This document shows, piece by piece, positions 1 through 7,148 of a stretch of 26,088 nt of DNA. The position numbers and the translations under genes were made by a program. The DNA comes from a virus. Within the stretch, counting starts at the first letter, position 1. Every line of letters starts with the position of its first letter. Location of the stretch: positions 1-26,088 of the IMG/VR virus record IMGVR_UViG_3300009158_000175; one strand, given 5' to 3'. Under the pieces are notes generated by a model. It made no database searches and was not told the DNA's origin. It saw only the letters and a program-made list of their open reading frames with translations.

Positions 1-1
1 C

Positions 2-1027
2 CAAGCCGGAATTGGTAGTAATTTTAATGTTTCTGATGCTGGAGCTATTGAATTTATAAACGGAGCTACTACGAATGTTATATTTCGTTCGTCTGGCAAC
101 GTTGGCATCGGGACAACGAGCCCTAGTCAAAAATTAGAAGTAGGAAACTTCCTTGACGCTGTTACGAATAAAATAACCGTTTCTGCTAGGTACGAATATG
201 AGCCCGAGTTTAATTTTAGATTAGGTCAATCTGGAACTGGCTATGATTGGATAGGCGCAGTTATATCATCAGGCGATGATGGCAGTTACAATGGTAAAAT
301 ATCCTTTAAGACTGCTAATGGAGGCAGAGATACGCCAACTACCAAAATGGTTATTAAGGCAAGTGGTAACGTTGGTATTGGAACAACAACTCCAAAGGGA
401 GTACTTGATCTTAATTTTGGAGCTTATGCGAACCCAGTTGGACTAACTGATGTTTCAATTGGGGCTTTAAGAATGTCTGGCAATGGTGGATTGACCGCCA
501 TTTCCTCAAGGCAATTCGACTCGATCAACCAACCCGCAGGAGGAGATATACAATTCCTAAATCTTTATTACAATGGATCTACATACAATTGGTATGAAAG
601 AATGCGTATTCGAGCGGATGGCAACGTTGGTATTGGAACAGCGAGTCCTGCTTACAAACTTGATGTATCTGGTTCTATCGCCGACTCAATCGGCAATATT
701 CGCATATTACCTCAAAATTCTCAATCTGCTGCTTATACCACAGTTCTTTCAGATTCTGGCAAACATATCTTGCACCCATCTGCCGATACAACAGCTCGTA
801 CAATTACAATAGATAGTAATGCGAATGTTGCTTACTCAATAGGAACTGCAATTACTTTTATAAATCAAAATGCTGCTGGTGTGCTTACAATCGCTATTAC
901 AAGTGATACAATGCGTTTAGCTGGCGCTGGAACAACTGGAAGTCGCACACTTGCTGCAAACGGTGTTGCTACCGCAGTTAAAATCACTTCAACAGAGTGG
1001 ATTATTTCTGGCACTGGACTAACATAA
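2..1027 (+). CDS. Phage tail fibre, C-terminal part (5' end outside window)
   Basis: The reading frame is open from base 2 with no stop, so the gene starts upstream of the window; the ATG at 347 is internal. Three copies of a GNVGIGT(T/A)xP motif followed by a (K)LxV-type strand are visible, near bases 98, 365 and 620. These repeats are typical of trimeric beta-helical phage fibres, often found with S74 chaperones. The last ~100 residues form a Thr/Ala/Ile-rich beta domain (ADTTARTITIDS ... STEWIISGTG) of the kind that ends many phage fibre or spike proteins; no S74 chaperone follows here. The gene lies four bases upstream of the repeat protein at 1032 and is probably cotranscribed with it. 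Likely role: host recognition at the virion surface. Family call firm, receptor unknown. Confidence 0.8.
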   Translation, partial: QAGIGSNFNVSDAGAIEFINGATTNVIFRSSGNVGIGTTSPSQKLEVGNFLDAVTNKITVSARYEYEPEFNFRLGQSGTGYDWIGAVISSGDDGSYNGKISFKTANGGRDTPTTKMVIKASGNVGIGTTTPKGVLDLNFGAYANPVGLTDVSIGALRMSGNGGLTAISSRQFDSINQPAGGDIQFLNLYYNGSTYNWYERMRIRADGNVGIGTASPAYKLDVSGSIADSIGNIRILPQNSQSAAYTTVLSDSGKHILHPSADTTARTITIDSNANVAYSIGTAITFINQNAAGVLTIAITSDTMRLAGAGTTGSRTLAANGVATAVKITSTEWIISGTGLT

Positions 1028-1031
1028 TAAC

Positions 1032-1955
1032 ATGGCAGCAATTTCACAGATTTTATTTGGGTTTGTTGCGTCTATTGCAACTAGTGTTCAAAAAGCTATT
1101 TTTGGATATGGAAGTCCTTCCGGTAGCGTTTATACGGCAATAACCAACCTTGTAAGCAATACAGGTGTTGTCTCAACCGATACAGCGGGCGTCGGTACGG
1201 CAAGAACTGGTATTGCAGCGGCTAGTTATGGCGGCGACAAAGCAATATTTGGATATGGATTCGGGAGTAGCGGCAATCTTTCAATTACAAATCTTGTTAG
1301 CAACACTGGCGTTATAACAACCGAGGTGTATGGTGTTGGTACAGCAAGAAATGCTTTAGCAGCGGCGGGTTATGGTACTGACAAAGCTATATTTGGATAT
1401 GGATTTAATGGCAGTACAGGCGTATCAATAACTAATAAAGTAGGCAACACGGGCGCTGTGGTTACTGATACAGCTGGCGTTGGAACGGCGAGGAATGGTT
1501 TGGCAGCAGCGGGTTATGGAAGTGATAAAGCAATATTTGGATACGGATATTCATCCGTGGCTGTATCAATAACTAATAAAGTAGACAATACGGGCACTGT
1601 GGTTGCTGACACATCTGGCGTTGGAACATCGAGATATTATTTAGCAGCAGCGGGTTACGGAACCGATAAAGCAATATTTGGATATGGAAATACCGGTAGC
1701 GTAACTGCAATAACCAACCTTGTTAGTAACACTGGCGTTGTATCAACTGATACAACAGGAGTTGGAACATCGAGATCTGAATTGGCAGCGGCTGGTTACG
1801 GAACAGACAAAGCTGTATTCGGGTATGGATATCTTGGTTTCGCCCGCGCTTCAATGACCAACCTCGTAAGTAATACGGGGGTTGTGTCAACTGATACAAC
1901 GGGCGTTGGAACAGCAAGGCTGGGTCTAGCGGCAGCGGGTTATTCATTATCATAA
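1032..1955 (+). CDS. Six-repeat FGYG protein, probable beta-propeller in the tail
   Basis: The 307 residues are almost entirely six repeats of 47-49 residues. Each starts with DKA(I/V)FGYG (K at residues 21, 70, 118, 166, 213, 260), continues through (I/M)TN(L/K)VxNTG and GVGT(A/S)R, and ends in LAAAGYG. The short N-terminal strand before the first unit and the final AAAGY could close a six-bladed ring, as in Kelch-like propellers. Residues just after FGYG and just after GVGT(A/S)R differ in every copy while the rest is nearly fixed, so variable loops sit on a constant scaffold. There is no signal peptide. Its position directly after a fibre gene suggests a virion receptor- or glycan-binding protein. 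There is no clear Shine-Dalgarno; translation may be coupled to the fibre gene four bases upstream. The fold is inferred from the repeats only. Confidence 0.7.
   Translation: MAAISQILFGFVASIATSVQKAIFGYGSPSGSVYTAITNLVSNTGVVSTDTAGVGTARTGIAAASYGGDKAIFGYGFGSSGNLSITNLVSNTGVITTEVYGVGTARNALAAAGYGTDKAIFGYGFNGSTGVSITNKVGNTGAVVTDTAGVGTARNGLAAAGYGSDKAIFGYGYSSVAVSITNKVDNTGTVVADTSGVGTSRYYLAAAGYGTDKAIFGYGNTGSVTAITNLVSNTGVVSTDTTGVGTSRSELAAAGYGTDKAVFGYGYLGFARASMTNLVSNTGVVSTDTTGVGTARLGLAAAGYSLS
1092..1955 (+). repeat. Six tandem coding repeats, 141-147 bp each
   Basis: In-frame tandem repeats begin at about 1092, 1239, 1383, 1527, 1668 and 1809. They stay similar at DNA level: blocks coding for TN(L/K)VxNTG, GVGT(A/S)R and AAAGYG recur with few changes, while the bases after FGYG diverge. 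Such an array can expand or shrink by recombination, and copy number may vary between related phages. Confidence 0.85.
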
Positions 1956-1964
1956 TTGTTTATT

Positions 1965-2582
1965 ATGGCATCGAACTTAAATTCTGAATTCAATTATAAA
2001 TACCAAGTCATTGGTTCAACTCCTTGGGAGAAACTAAAGACCCTAAAAGGGTTCCTCGTTGGGCGAAAACGCGCAGCGGTATTAGAGCGCGTTTCGGAGC
2101 TAAAGCATAAAGCAAAACTTGAAGAATATAAACATCTTTTAACTGTACCAGCATTACCGCACGTTCTTCTAAACCTTGAGGCTGAAATCGTAGAAACTGA
2201 GTCATTCTTAGAAGACCAAAAACACGCCTTTGAATTAAATCGAACTGAGATAAAAATTTTAGAGAAACTTATCGCTGAACTATACGAAATTTGCGAACCT
2301 ACACGAATAAATGGATATACCGACGATCAGATGTTTGAAGCAAATGCGAATCTTGAGTTCACGGTTACTGTAGGACGCGAATTGCAATCTGAGATTATTG
2401 CGTATGGTCGCCCTAGTCCAGCTAAACTATTAAATGCTATGAGCAATCCTCAAACCTTGCAAATGCTGTCTTCAGTAGGATTAATTCCGATGGGAACTAC
2501 ATTACTAACAGCAGGTAGCAAAGAAGATTTTCTTAAATTAGCAGATGGCGTAGCTCCAGATTATAAAAAACTTATTCAATAA
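1965..2582 (+). CDS. Conserved phage protein of unknown function, coiled-coil rich
   Basis: I take the ATG at 1965 (MASNLNSEF...) rather than the in-frame TTG nine bases earlier, which would add three residues; this gives 205 residues. The middle (about residues 30-115) is charged, helical and probably coiled-coil, rich in Glu, Lys and Leu. The C-terminal part contains GRPSPAKLLNAMSNP followed by a helical, mildly hydrophobic tail. No enzyme motif or membrane segment is visible. It lies nine bases after the repeat gene and ten before the next gene, in a fibre-gene cluster. I infer an accessory tail or fibre assembly role, but the sequence does not show it. Confidence 0.6.
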   Translation: MASNLNSEFNYKYQVIGSTPWEKLKTLKGFLVGRKRAAVLERVSELKHKAKLEEYKHLLTVPALPHVLLNLEAEIVETESFLEDQKHAFELNRTEIKILEKLIAELYEICEPTRINGYTDDQMFEANANLEFTVTVGRELQSEIIAYGRPSPAKLLNAMSNPQTLQMLSSVGLIPMGTTLLTAGSKEDFLKLADGVAPDYKKLIQ

Positions 2583-2592
2583 CAAAAACATC

Positions 2593-2817
2593 ATGGTAAA
2601 CATATCAACAATTTTCGAAACGCCGCCAACCCCCGAGCAGATTGCAGAAAATCGCGCCAATGCGTTATCTGCCAACCACCCACCGTCATGGGTGTGGGAC
2701 GAAGCTGCCGTTAGCTTTGTACCACCCGTAGCATGGCCAACTGATGGACTTCCCAAACTCTGGGATGAAGCTTCTCAATCGTTTATACCATTTCCGGGGT
2801 TTCCAACAGGTGTTTGA
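2593..2817 (+). CDS. Small Trp/Pro-rich phage protein
   Basis: This 74-residue protein contains two related segments: PPSWVWDEAAVSFVPPVAWP and LWDEASQSFIPFPGFP. W-(N/D)-E-x(4)-(W/F)-x-P repeats of this kind occur in many small proteins near structural genes of marine phages, where they remain uncharacterised. It is soluble, without a signal peptide or membrane helix. It is the last gene before the bidirectional terminator at 2884, so it closes the + strand fibre cluster. There is no Shine-Dalgarno in the ten-base gap upstream. Function unknown. Confidence 0.6.
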   Translation: MVNISTIFETPPTPEQIAENRANALSANHPPSWVWDEAAVSFVPPVAWPTDGLPKLWDEASQSFIPFPGFPTGV

Positions 2818-2863
2818 GCATCAGTAGGGTTGATTTAAAAATAACAAGTCTCCCCGAAGCAAA

Positions 2864-2879
2864 GCTCGCCTCAACGAGC
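2864..2879 (+). other. Small hairpin ahead of the terminator
   Basis: GCTCG (2864-2868) pairs with CGAGC (2875-2879) around a six-base loop, immediately before the main terminator. It may add structure to the 3' end of the fibre-cluster transcript. The rest of 2818-2883 holds nothing else that I recognise. Confidence 0.35.
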
Positions 2880-2883
2880 AATA

Positions 2884-2911
2884 AAAAACCCCCGATTTCT
2901 CGGGGGTTTTT
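2884..2911. terminator. Bidirectional Rho-independent terminator
   Basis: A perfect 12-bp stem (AAAAACCCCCGA / TCGGGGGTTTTT) encloses a four-base TTTC loop. A and T tracts flank the GC core on both sides, so it can stop transcription from the + strand gene ending at 2817 and from the - strand gene ending at 2935. Its place between two converging transcription units fits this role. Confidence 0.9.
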
Positions 2912-2934
2912 AGTTTATATTATTTTATAATATA

Positions 2935-4134
2935 TTATGTATTGCCAGCAGTAGTCAAACCCGCTGTTACTCCAGCGAATATTCCATTCAGCGCGTCTGT
3001 GGGACTGCCAATTTGGGTGGTAAATACGAGATCAACTTTTTTATTATCTCCAATTGAACTGGAGAAATTTTCGCTTACAATTTTGCACCCTCTTACAGTG
3101 TAAGCAATTTTACTAGTTTTTGTAGAGTCTGCAAATTGGAATGTTAAAGTTTTGGACGCGTCGGAGACGAGAAGGTTCATAAGATTTGCACCCGCTGATC
3201 CTCCTGCGTCGTCTTTAAGATCAGCAACATTTGCACTTACATTAACTGTGACCTCAAGAGGGAAATCAACAACCTTTGTGTAGCCAAACGCATTTCCAAT
3301 TCGCTGTAATGTGGTTCGTTTAATTGGAACTTCAATAGAGAATGATTGAATATGAGCTGCTGTGTTCGAAGCGTTATCAGCGGTTGGCAAGTCAGTCAAT
3401 AAGCCTTCTGAAAGGCTCATATATATATCGCCTGGGCGTAATGCAGAAAGCCCTAAGCTTCCACTTACGGGGGCTGGTAGTTGGAATTGCAAATTACCAG
3501 TTGCGTTATTTTCTGTTGTGGTTCCGGGTACAGTTCCAGAGGAACCAGATACAACATTAATATTTGAACCTTCTACAGTCACAGAAACTGTTGGAATTGA
3601 ACCTACAGAAGCTTCTACTGAGTAATTTGTTACGTAACCGTTTCCAATTCCGATTGTATTTGAATTTGCAGAAATGTTAGCTAGTGTCGCTCCGTTCGCA
3701 TCTACGCCTTCGGGAGAAGTGAAAATAAAGTAATTTCTTCCTGAAACGGTATGACCACCGCCAACTGGGATTCCGTTAACAGTTGTTGCGGTATCCGCGT
3801 TAATTAATCCGCTCAAAAAGACGTTGTTGCTCACGCTAGCTAATCCTGTGGAAGTAGCTCCAGTAACAAACCCAAGTAGTCTTTCATTTGTTCCGTCGTG
3901 AAGGTAGTATGTAAAATCAAGATTTACAGTAGGAGCTTCAAGAATAATAGCATCTATACGAGCAAGGTTGCCGAATTGATTGATATCTTGACGAGATACA
4001 TTAAAGCCGTAACTGGCTGATTGAACACGGTGAAGTTGACCGATGTCCGTGGCTGCGTGCGTGCCAGTTGGATTTACAGTTCCAGTAGTGACAAACAAAG
4101 CGTCTGATTGGTAAATTACTCTATTACGTGGCAT
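2935..4134 (-). CDS. Probable major tail tube protein
   Basis: This 399-residue, soluble, beta-rich, Gly/Ser/Thr/Val-rich protein has the composition of a virion protein. Three landmarks recur in the proteins at 14664-15443 and 16432-18204: an N-terminal QSASYGFNVSRQDINQFG block leading to NLDFTYYL, a central GYVTNYSVEASVGSIPTVSV strand pair, and a late IQSFSIEVPIKRTTL block. I therefore regard the three as one tail-tube-like family. Its position as last gene after head-closure-like and gp10-like genes matches the usual neck-to-tube gene order, making this copy the best candidate for the main tube subunit. A 51-base gap upstream leaves room for its own promoter, and a strong terminator follows. 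Family fold well supported; 'major' is inferred from order. Confidence 0.7.
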   Translation of the reverse strand: MPRNRVIYQSDALFVTTGTVNPTGTHAATDIGQLHRVQSASYGFNVSRQDINQFGNLARIDAIILEAPTVNLDFTYYLHDGTNERLLGFVTGATSTGLASVSNNVFLSGLINADTATTVNGIPVGGGHTVSGRNYFIFTSPEGVDANGATLANISANSNTIGIGNGYVTNYSVEASVGSIPTVSVTVEGSNINVVSGSSGTVPGTTTENNATGNLQFQLPAPVSGSLGLSALRPGDIYMSLSEGLLTDLPTADNASNTAAHIQSFSIEVPIKRTTLQRIGNAFGYTKVVDFPLEVTVNVSANVADLKDDAGGSAGANLMNLLVSDASKTLTFQFADSTKTSKIAYTVRGCKIVSENFSSSIGDNKKVDLVFTTQIGSPTDALNGIFAGVTAGLTTAGNT

Positions 4135-4185
4135 AGTTTAAAGGGTTTGAAATACTTTACATTTTTTTATCTATAAATGGAATAA

Positions 4186-5016
4186 TCAAGATCTTGGGTA
4201 TCTGTATTTAATAATGTCAAAATCCATAAATCCAATATATGATCTAGACGTTCCTTTTGAGTCTTTGAACTTTGAAACCGCAACATCATCAATGAAAAGT
4301 TCTGCCGAAGAACCATTTACATTTTCAAATGTGTATGGGGGCGTTTTAACATCGCCAAATTCATTCAAGGGATATTGCGTAAAATCTTTTTGTTTAAACG
4401 TTCTATTCTTTGAATCGGCGAATAAAGAAAGAGCGCCGTCTAAGCTGTAAGGGTCATTAGCGAAAACGACGCACTTCATATAAACTTTACTCTCGTCTTC
4501 TCCGCCGAATGCAAACGGCGTATTAATTAATGATTCTGAATTGATGTAAATTGCTGGCAACGCGTTGTCGTATGGCTCCAAGTAAGTTGAACTGTTCCAA
4601 GGAATCTTTTCTTTTGATTTTAAACTATGATCTAAAATCAAGTCTTCTTCGTTTTCGTTTGATAAATAAATATTAAAATCTTTTACCGCAAAGCTTCCAG
4701 TTACAATTGCTCCTGTTGCTATTCCAGAATAAACTGCTCTTCCGTTAATGAAATCAATATGTTTATTGTTTCCTCTTGGGGAGAAAACGGAGTTAACGTA
4801 AACTCCACTTGGAACGTTAGCGCCAGTTATGGTTGAGTCGTAAACCCACTGTTTGTAAGCGCTACCGAAAACCTTATACCCGTTTGGTAATCTAGCGTCA
4901 GAATAATAATGCAACTTTCCAGTTTCATTGCTGTAAGCTTCGCCTTTGTCTAAAAGGTGATGATCTAACCATAACGCAAATGAAGTTGCGACATTATGTA
5001 GGTATTGAGGTTTCAT
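4186..5016 (-). CDS. Unknown neck/tail-completion-region protein
   Basis: A 276-residue soluble protein, mixed alpha/beta by composition, with a helical N-terminus (LHNVATSFALWLDHHLLDKG) and many aromatic and Asn residues. No catalytic or binding motif is recognised. It overlaps the preceding gp10-like gene by 23 bases and is followed by the tail tube gene. In the standard head-to-tail gene order this slot holds the tail terminator or completion protein, but at 276 residues it is longer than most of those. Function inferred from position only. Confidence 0.5.
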   Translation of the reverse strand: MKPQYLHNVATSFALWLDHHLLDKGEAYSNETGKLHYYSDARLPNGYKVFGSAYKQWVYDSTITGANVPSGVYVNSVFSPRGNNKHIDFINGRAVYSGIATGAIVTGSFAVKDFNIYLSNENEEDLILDHSLKSKEKIPWNSSTYLEPYDNALPAIYINSESLINTPFAFGGEDESKVYMKCVVFANDPYSLDGALSLFADSKNRTFKQKDFTQYPLNEFGDVKTPPYTFENVNGSSAELFIDDVAVSKFKDSKGTSRSYIGFMDFDIIKYRYPRS

Positions 5017-5602
5017 TTAATTGTGAGAATTTTTGTTCGTACTTTGCCAAAATCATGCTGATATATTTTATATTTTTAAATCTATTTTTTTTTCTTAATT
5101 TCGAGCTGGTTTGAACAGCAGTTCCAGATCGCGAGCTATCGAGTTGGCCATCTTCACTGTAAAGGTATTGGCCGATACCAGATATTCCAGTTTCGATACC
5201 TTTAGCCCAAGAACGGCCTGGCGCCCAAGGCATTGGACTCGCAGCCCAAATATCTTCTTTCGCAGGCATGAAAATTAACCAATTAGCGCCGCCTTCTATT
5301 AAGCCATTGAATCTAATAGTGGTTTTGTTAAATTCATCTAATACTGCTTCTACGGGGTCTTCTCCAGCAGGAAACCCAATATAAGAAAACAAATTTCCAT
5401 TTCCGCCTAATGCACCGCTAATATTTTCAGCTGTTGGGCCATTTTTTATTTCTACTGTAACAGGGTGATTTAAAAACTCCATTATCATTTGCCGCTTTAC
5501 AGATTCGAAGTTTTTTATTACTATCTTTTCGAATTGTGGCCTAAGCGCGCTAGCGCTATCCGCGCCTATTTTTTTTAAAATATCTCGTGGAATTTTCGCC
5601 AT
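4994..5602 (-). CDS. HK97 gp10-like neck/tail-completion protein
   Basis: The 202 residues begin with a basic helical segment and continue with MIMEFLNHPVTVEI and an IKNGPTAENISG segment. The latter resembles the HK97 gp10-like family, which has minor neck or tail-completion proteins usually of 100-200 residues. The C-terminal end is basic and probably helical. One base separates it from the upstream head-closure-like gene, and its last 23 bases overlap the next gene, so the three are translationally coupled. Family assignment rests on pattern and gene order. Confidence 0.5.
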   Translation of the reverse strand: MAKIPRDILKKIGADSASALRPQFEKIVIKNFESVKRQMIMEFLNHPVTVEIKNGPTAENISGALGGNGNLFSYIGFPAGEDPVEAVLDEFNKTTIRFNGLIEGGANWLIFMPAKEDIWAASPMPWAPGRSWAKGIETGISGIGQYLYSEDGQLDSSRSGTAVQTSSKLRKKNRFKNIKYISMILAKYEQKFSQLNETSIPT

Positions 5603-5603
5603 G

Positions 5604-6059
5604 TTATTCGTTTATCGGAGTTAAAACAAATGAATAATATCTTGGGCCAAAGATTCCATTTGGCTTATAGTCGGAAACTATATTGTATCTTCTATTATCG
5701 AATTCAATCTTTTTAGCTTCTTTTAAGTAAGGAAAAGCGTCGGTGCCAACTTTAATTTTAACAGTTCCTTCTGGGTACATCATTCTTTGCTGATCAACTG
5801 CTGCGGGATAAATGCCTTTTCGATTTGAAACGTAACTGATTTTAGCTTTAAAAGTGTAAGATTTGCTAATATAAGTTGGATTGTTCGCTGCTGAATTTGT
5901 ATCTGCTCCATAAAAGCCATTGTAAGTTGAGGAAGTTGTAGCAACAACTATTTCTGGATTCATGATAACTGTGATGTAACGAGCGAACGTTTCGAAAACA
6001 TCGTCGAAAATGCCGTTAATGTAATCCTTCTGAGAAGATGAAATATACGAAGTCGCCAT
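5604..6059 (-). CDS. Probable head-closure (stopper) / head-tail connector protein
   Basis: This 151-residue protein has an N-terminal helix (FDDVFETFARYITVIMNPE) followed by a beta-rich body. It ends in a pattern common to stopper-type connector proteins: a strand with KVG, then KEAKKIEFDNRRYNIVSDYKP and a final FVLTPINE strand. Proteins of this class (SPP1 gp16 / lambda gpFII-like in role) seal the portal and receive the tail. It is the first gene of the - strand neck-tube operon and diverges from the + strand tail operon across a 52-base gap. No Shine-Dalgarno precedes it. Confidence 0.5.
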   Translation of the reverse strand: MATSYISSSQKDYINGIFDDVFETFARYITVIMNPEIVVATTSSTYNGFYGADTNSAANNPTYISKSYTFKAKISYVSNRKGIYPAAVDQQRMMYPEGTVKIKVGTDAFPYLKEAKKIEFDNRRYNIVSDYKPNGIFGPRYYSFVLTPINE

Positions 6060-6111
6060 ATTTTACTTTACACTTTCTATAGTTAAATTATTATATAGTA
6101 AGGTAAAAGGT
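6060..6111. promoter_or_regulatory. Divergent promoter region between two tail operons
   Basis: This short AT-rich gap is the only space from which both operons can start. On the - strand there is an exact TATAAT (6090-6095), with no good -35 box seen. On the + strand TTTACA (6067-6072) lies 18 bases from TTATAT (6091-6096), a weak match. AAGG at 6100-6103 is a modest ribosome binding site eight bases before the ATG at 6112. The location is persuasive; the individual boxes are uncertain. Confidence 0.4.
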
Positions 6112-6408
6112 ATGACTGGCAAGGAATATTTTAACGATAGGGTAAAGGTAAACACCTCTGATCTATTCAAGAGGATGCTTATCATTTTGGAAGACATTAA
6201 GCATGAGCATGATAGGCAATTCGCTCTTTTATATTCCTCCGCTCCAGATTCATTTAAACCAGTTGTGAAACAGGCCCATTACCTAGACGAAGAAAAAATG
6301 ACGCTTTATAGAAAGCGCGTTTTAGACATGGGAAATGAAGCTATCCGAAAGATTGTTTCTGAAATGGATAGCTCAAGAGTAGAATTCCATCACACATTTA
6401 AACAATGA
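6112..6408 (+). CDS. Small helical protein, first gene of the tape-measure operon
   Basis: This 98-residue, charged, mostly helical protein has no recognised motif (segments include LFKRMLIILEDIKHEHDRQF). Its stop overlaps the next start as ATGA, so it is coupled to the gene at 6405. Its position upstream of the tape measure suggests a tail assembly role, which the sequence itself does not prove. Confidence 0.55.
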   Translation: MTGKEYFNDRVKVNTSDLFKRMLIILEDIKHEHDRQFALLYSSAPDSFKPVVKQAHYLDEEKMTLYRKRVLDMGNEAIRKIVSEMDSSRVEFHHTFKQ

Positions 6409-7148
6409 AAGAACTATTTAGCTACACAATCAAGGTAAACAAGGAAGTTGAAAAGACCGAGACTAAAGAGGAGAACGGTCAAACAATAACCGTCACGCAA
6501 AAGATCAAAGAAGACGTGCCTGTAAAGATCATTATCAAGCAACCTTCTCGTAAAAATCTTGAGGACGCTGAACTGCAATTTAGCATCGAAATGTCGAACT
6601 GTATCAAGAAGGGTATTTTGACAAAGGGCATGTTAACTAAAAAATATACTGATACTGGCGGCGTTTTATCAGAAGACGACGCTAAAGAACTGGTAGCTCT
6701 TTATAATAAAATTACTCAATTAGAGAATGACATACTTCGATTAAATTCGAAAAATGAACTTGATAGAGAAGCTGAAGCTAAAGTGATTAGCGAAATCACA
6801 ACTCTTAGAATGAGAATGGTTCAAGTAGAATCAAGTTACAGATCGCTGTTCGACAATACGGCTGATAACATTGCGCAAAATAATGTTATTCGCTGGTTCT
6901 GTTTGCACATGGCTCATTCTCAATTTATCCCTGACGGAAATATCGAGCCAATGTTTAAAGGCTCAACAACAGAACAGAAGCTCGAAAGCTTGCATCAAAT
7001 GGACGAAGATGAAAATGAAATTTACAAAAAGGCTTATCGTAAATTAGCAACGTTTATGTCTTTCTGGTTCTTTAGTAAAAATGCGAAACATGAAGACTTT
7101 AAAAAGCTAGACGATGACATCGAAACAGGAAAGTTTGACCAGCAGTAA
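6405..7148 (+). CDS. Probable tail assembly chaperone-like protein
   Basis: The 247 residues start with a beta-like segment containing ITVTQKIKEDVPVKIIIKQP, then a helical block ECS-style (LQFSIEMSNCIKKGILTKG ... KKYTDTGG) and a coiled-coil segment (about residues 95-150). The acidic C-terminus ends in ETGKFDQQ. It lies two genes before the tape measure, where phages of this type encode gpG/gpGT-like chaperones that coat the tape measure before tube assembly. Its last 35 bases overlap the next gene in a +1 frame. No slippery site was found in the usable part of the overlap, so coupled reinitiation is more likely than a frameshift fusion. Confidence 0.45.
   Translation: MKELFSYTIKVNKEVEKTETKEENGQTITVTQKIKEDVPVKIIIKQPSRKNLEDAELQFSIEMSNCIKKGILTKGMLTKKYTDTGGVLSEDDAKELVALYNKITQLENDILRLNSKNELDREAEAKVISEITTLRMRMVQVESSYRSLFDNTADNIAQNNVIRWFCLHMAHSQFIPDGNIEPMFKGSTTEQKLESLHQMDEDENEIYKKAYRKLATFMSFWFFSKNAKHEDFKKLDDDIETGKFDQQ

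Noticed and set aside
347-1027. Complete 226-residue fibre gene starting at the ATG at 347
   Set aside because: The same frame is open back to base 2 and contains another GNVGIGT repeat upstream, so the gene is truncated by the window edge.
1092-1955. CRISPR array
   Set aside because: The repeats are long, in-frame coding units without separate spacers.
1956-1964. TTG start nine bases before the ATG at 1965
   Set aside because: It adds only three residues and begins right after the previous stop; the ATG start is simpler.
3342-3625. Two + strand frames opposite the tail tube gene
   Set aside because: They are antisense to a gene with clear paralogues and show no family pattern or start signal.
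4172-4181. TATAAATG on the + strand as a late promoter
   Set aside because: It points into the 3' to 5' direction of the tube gene and has no + strand gene to serve.
7098-7110. CTTTAAAAAG as a frameshift slippery site
   Set aside because: A stop in the downstream frame at 7108-7110 lies after it, so slipping here could not enter the next gene.
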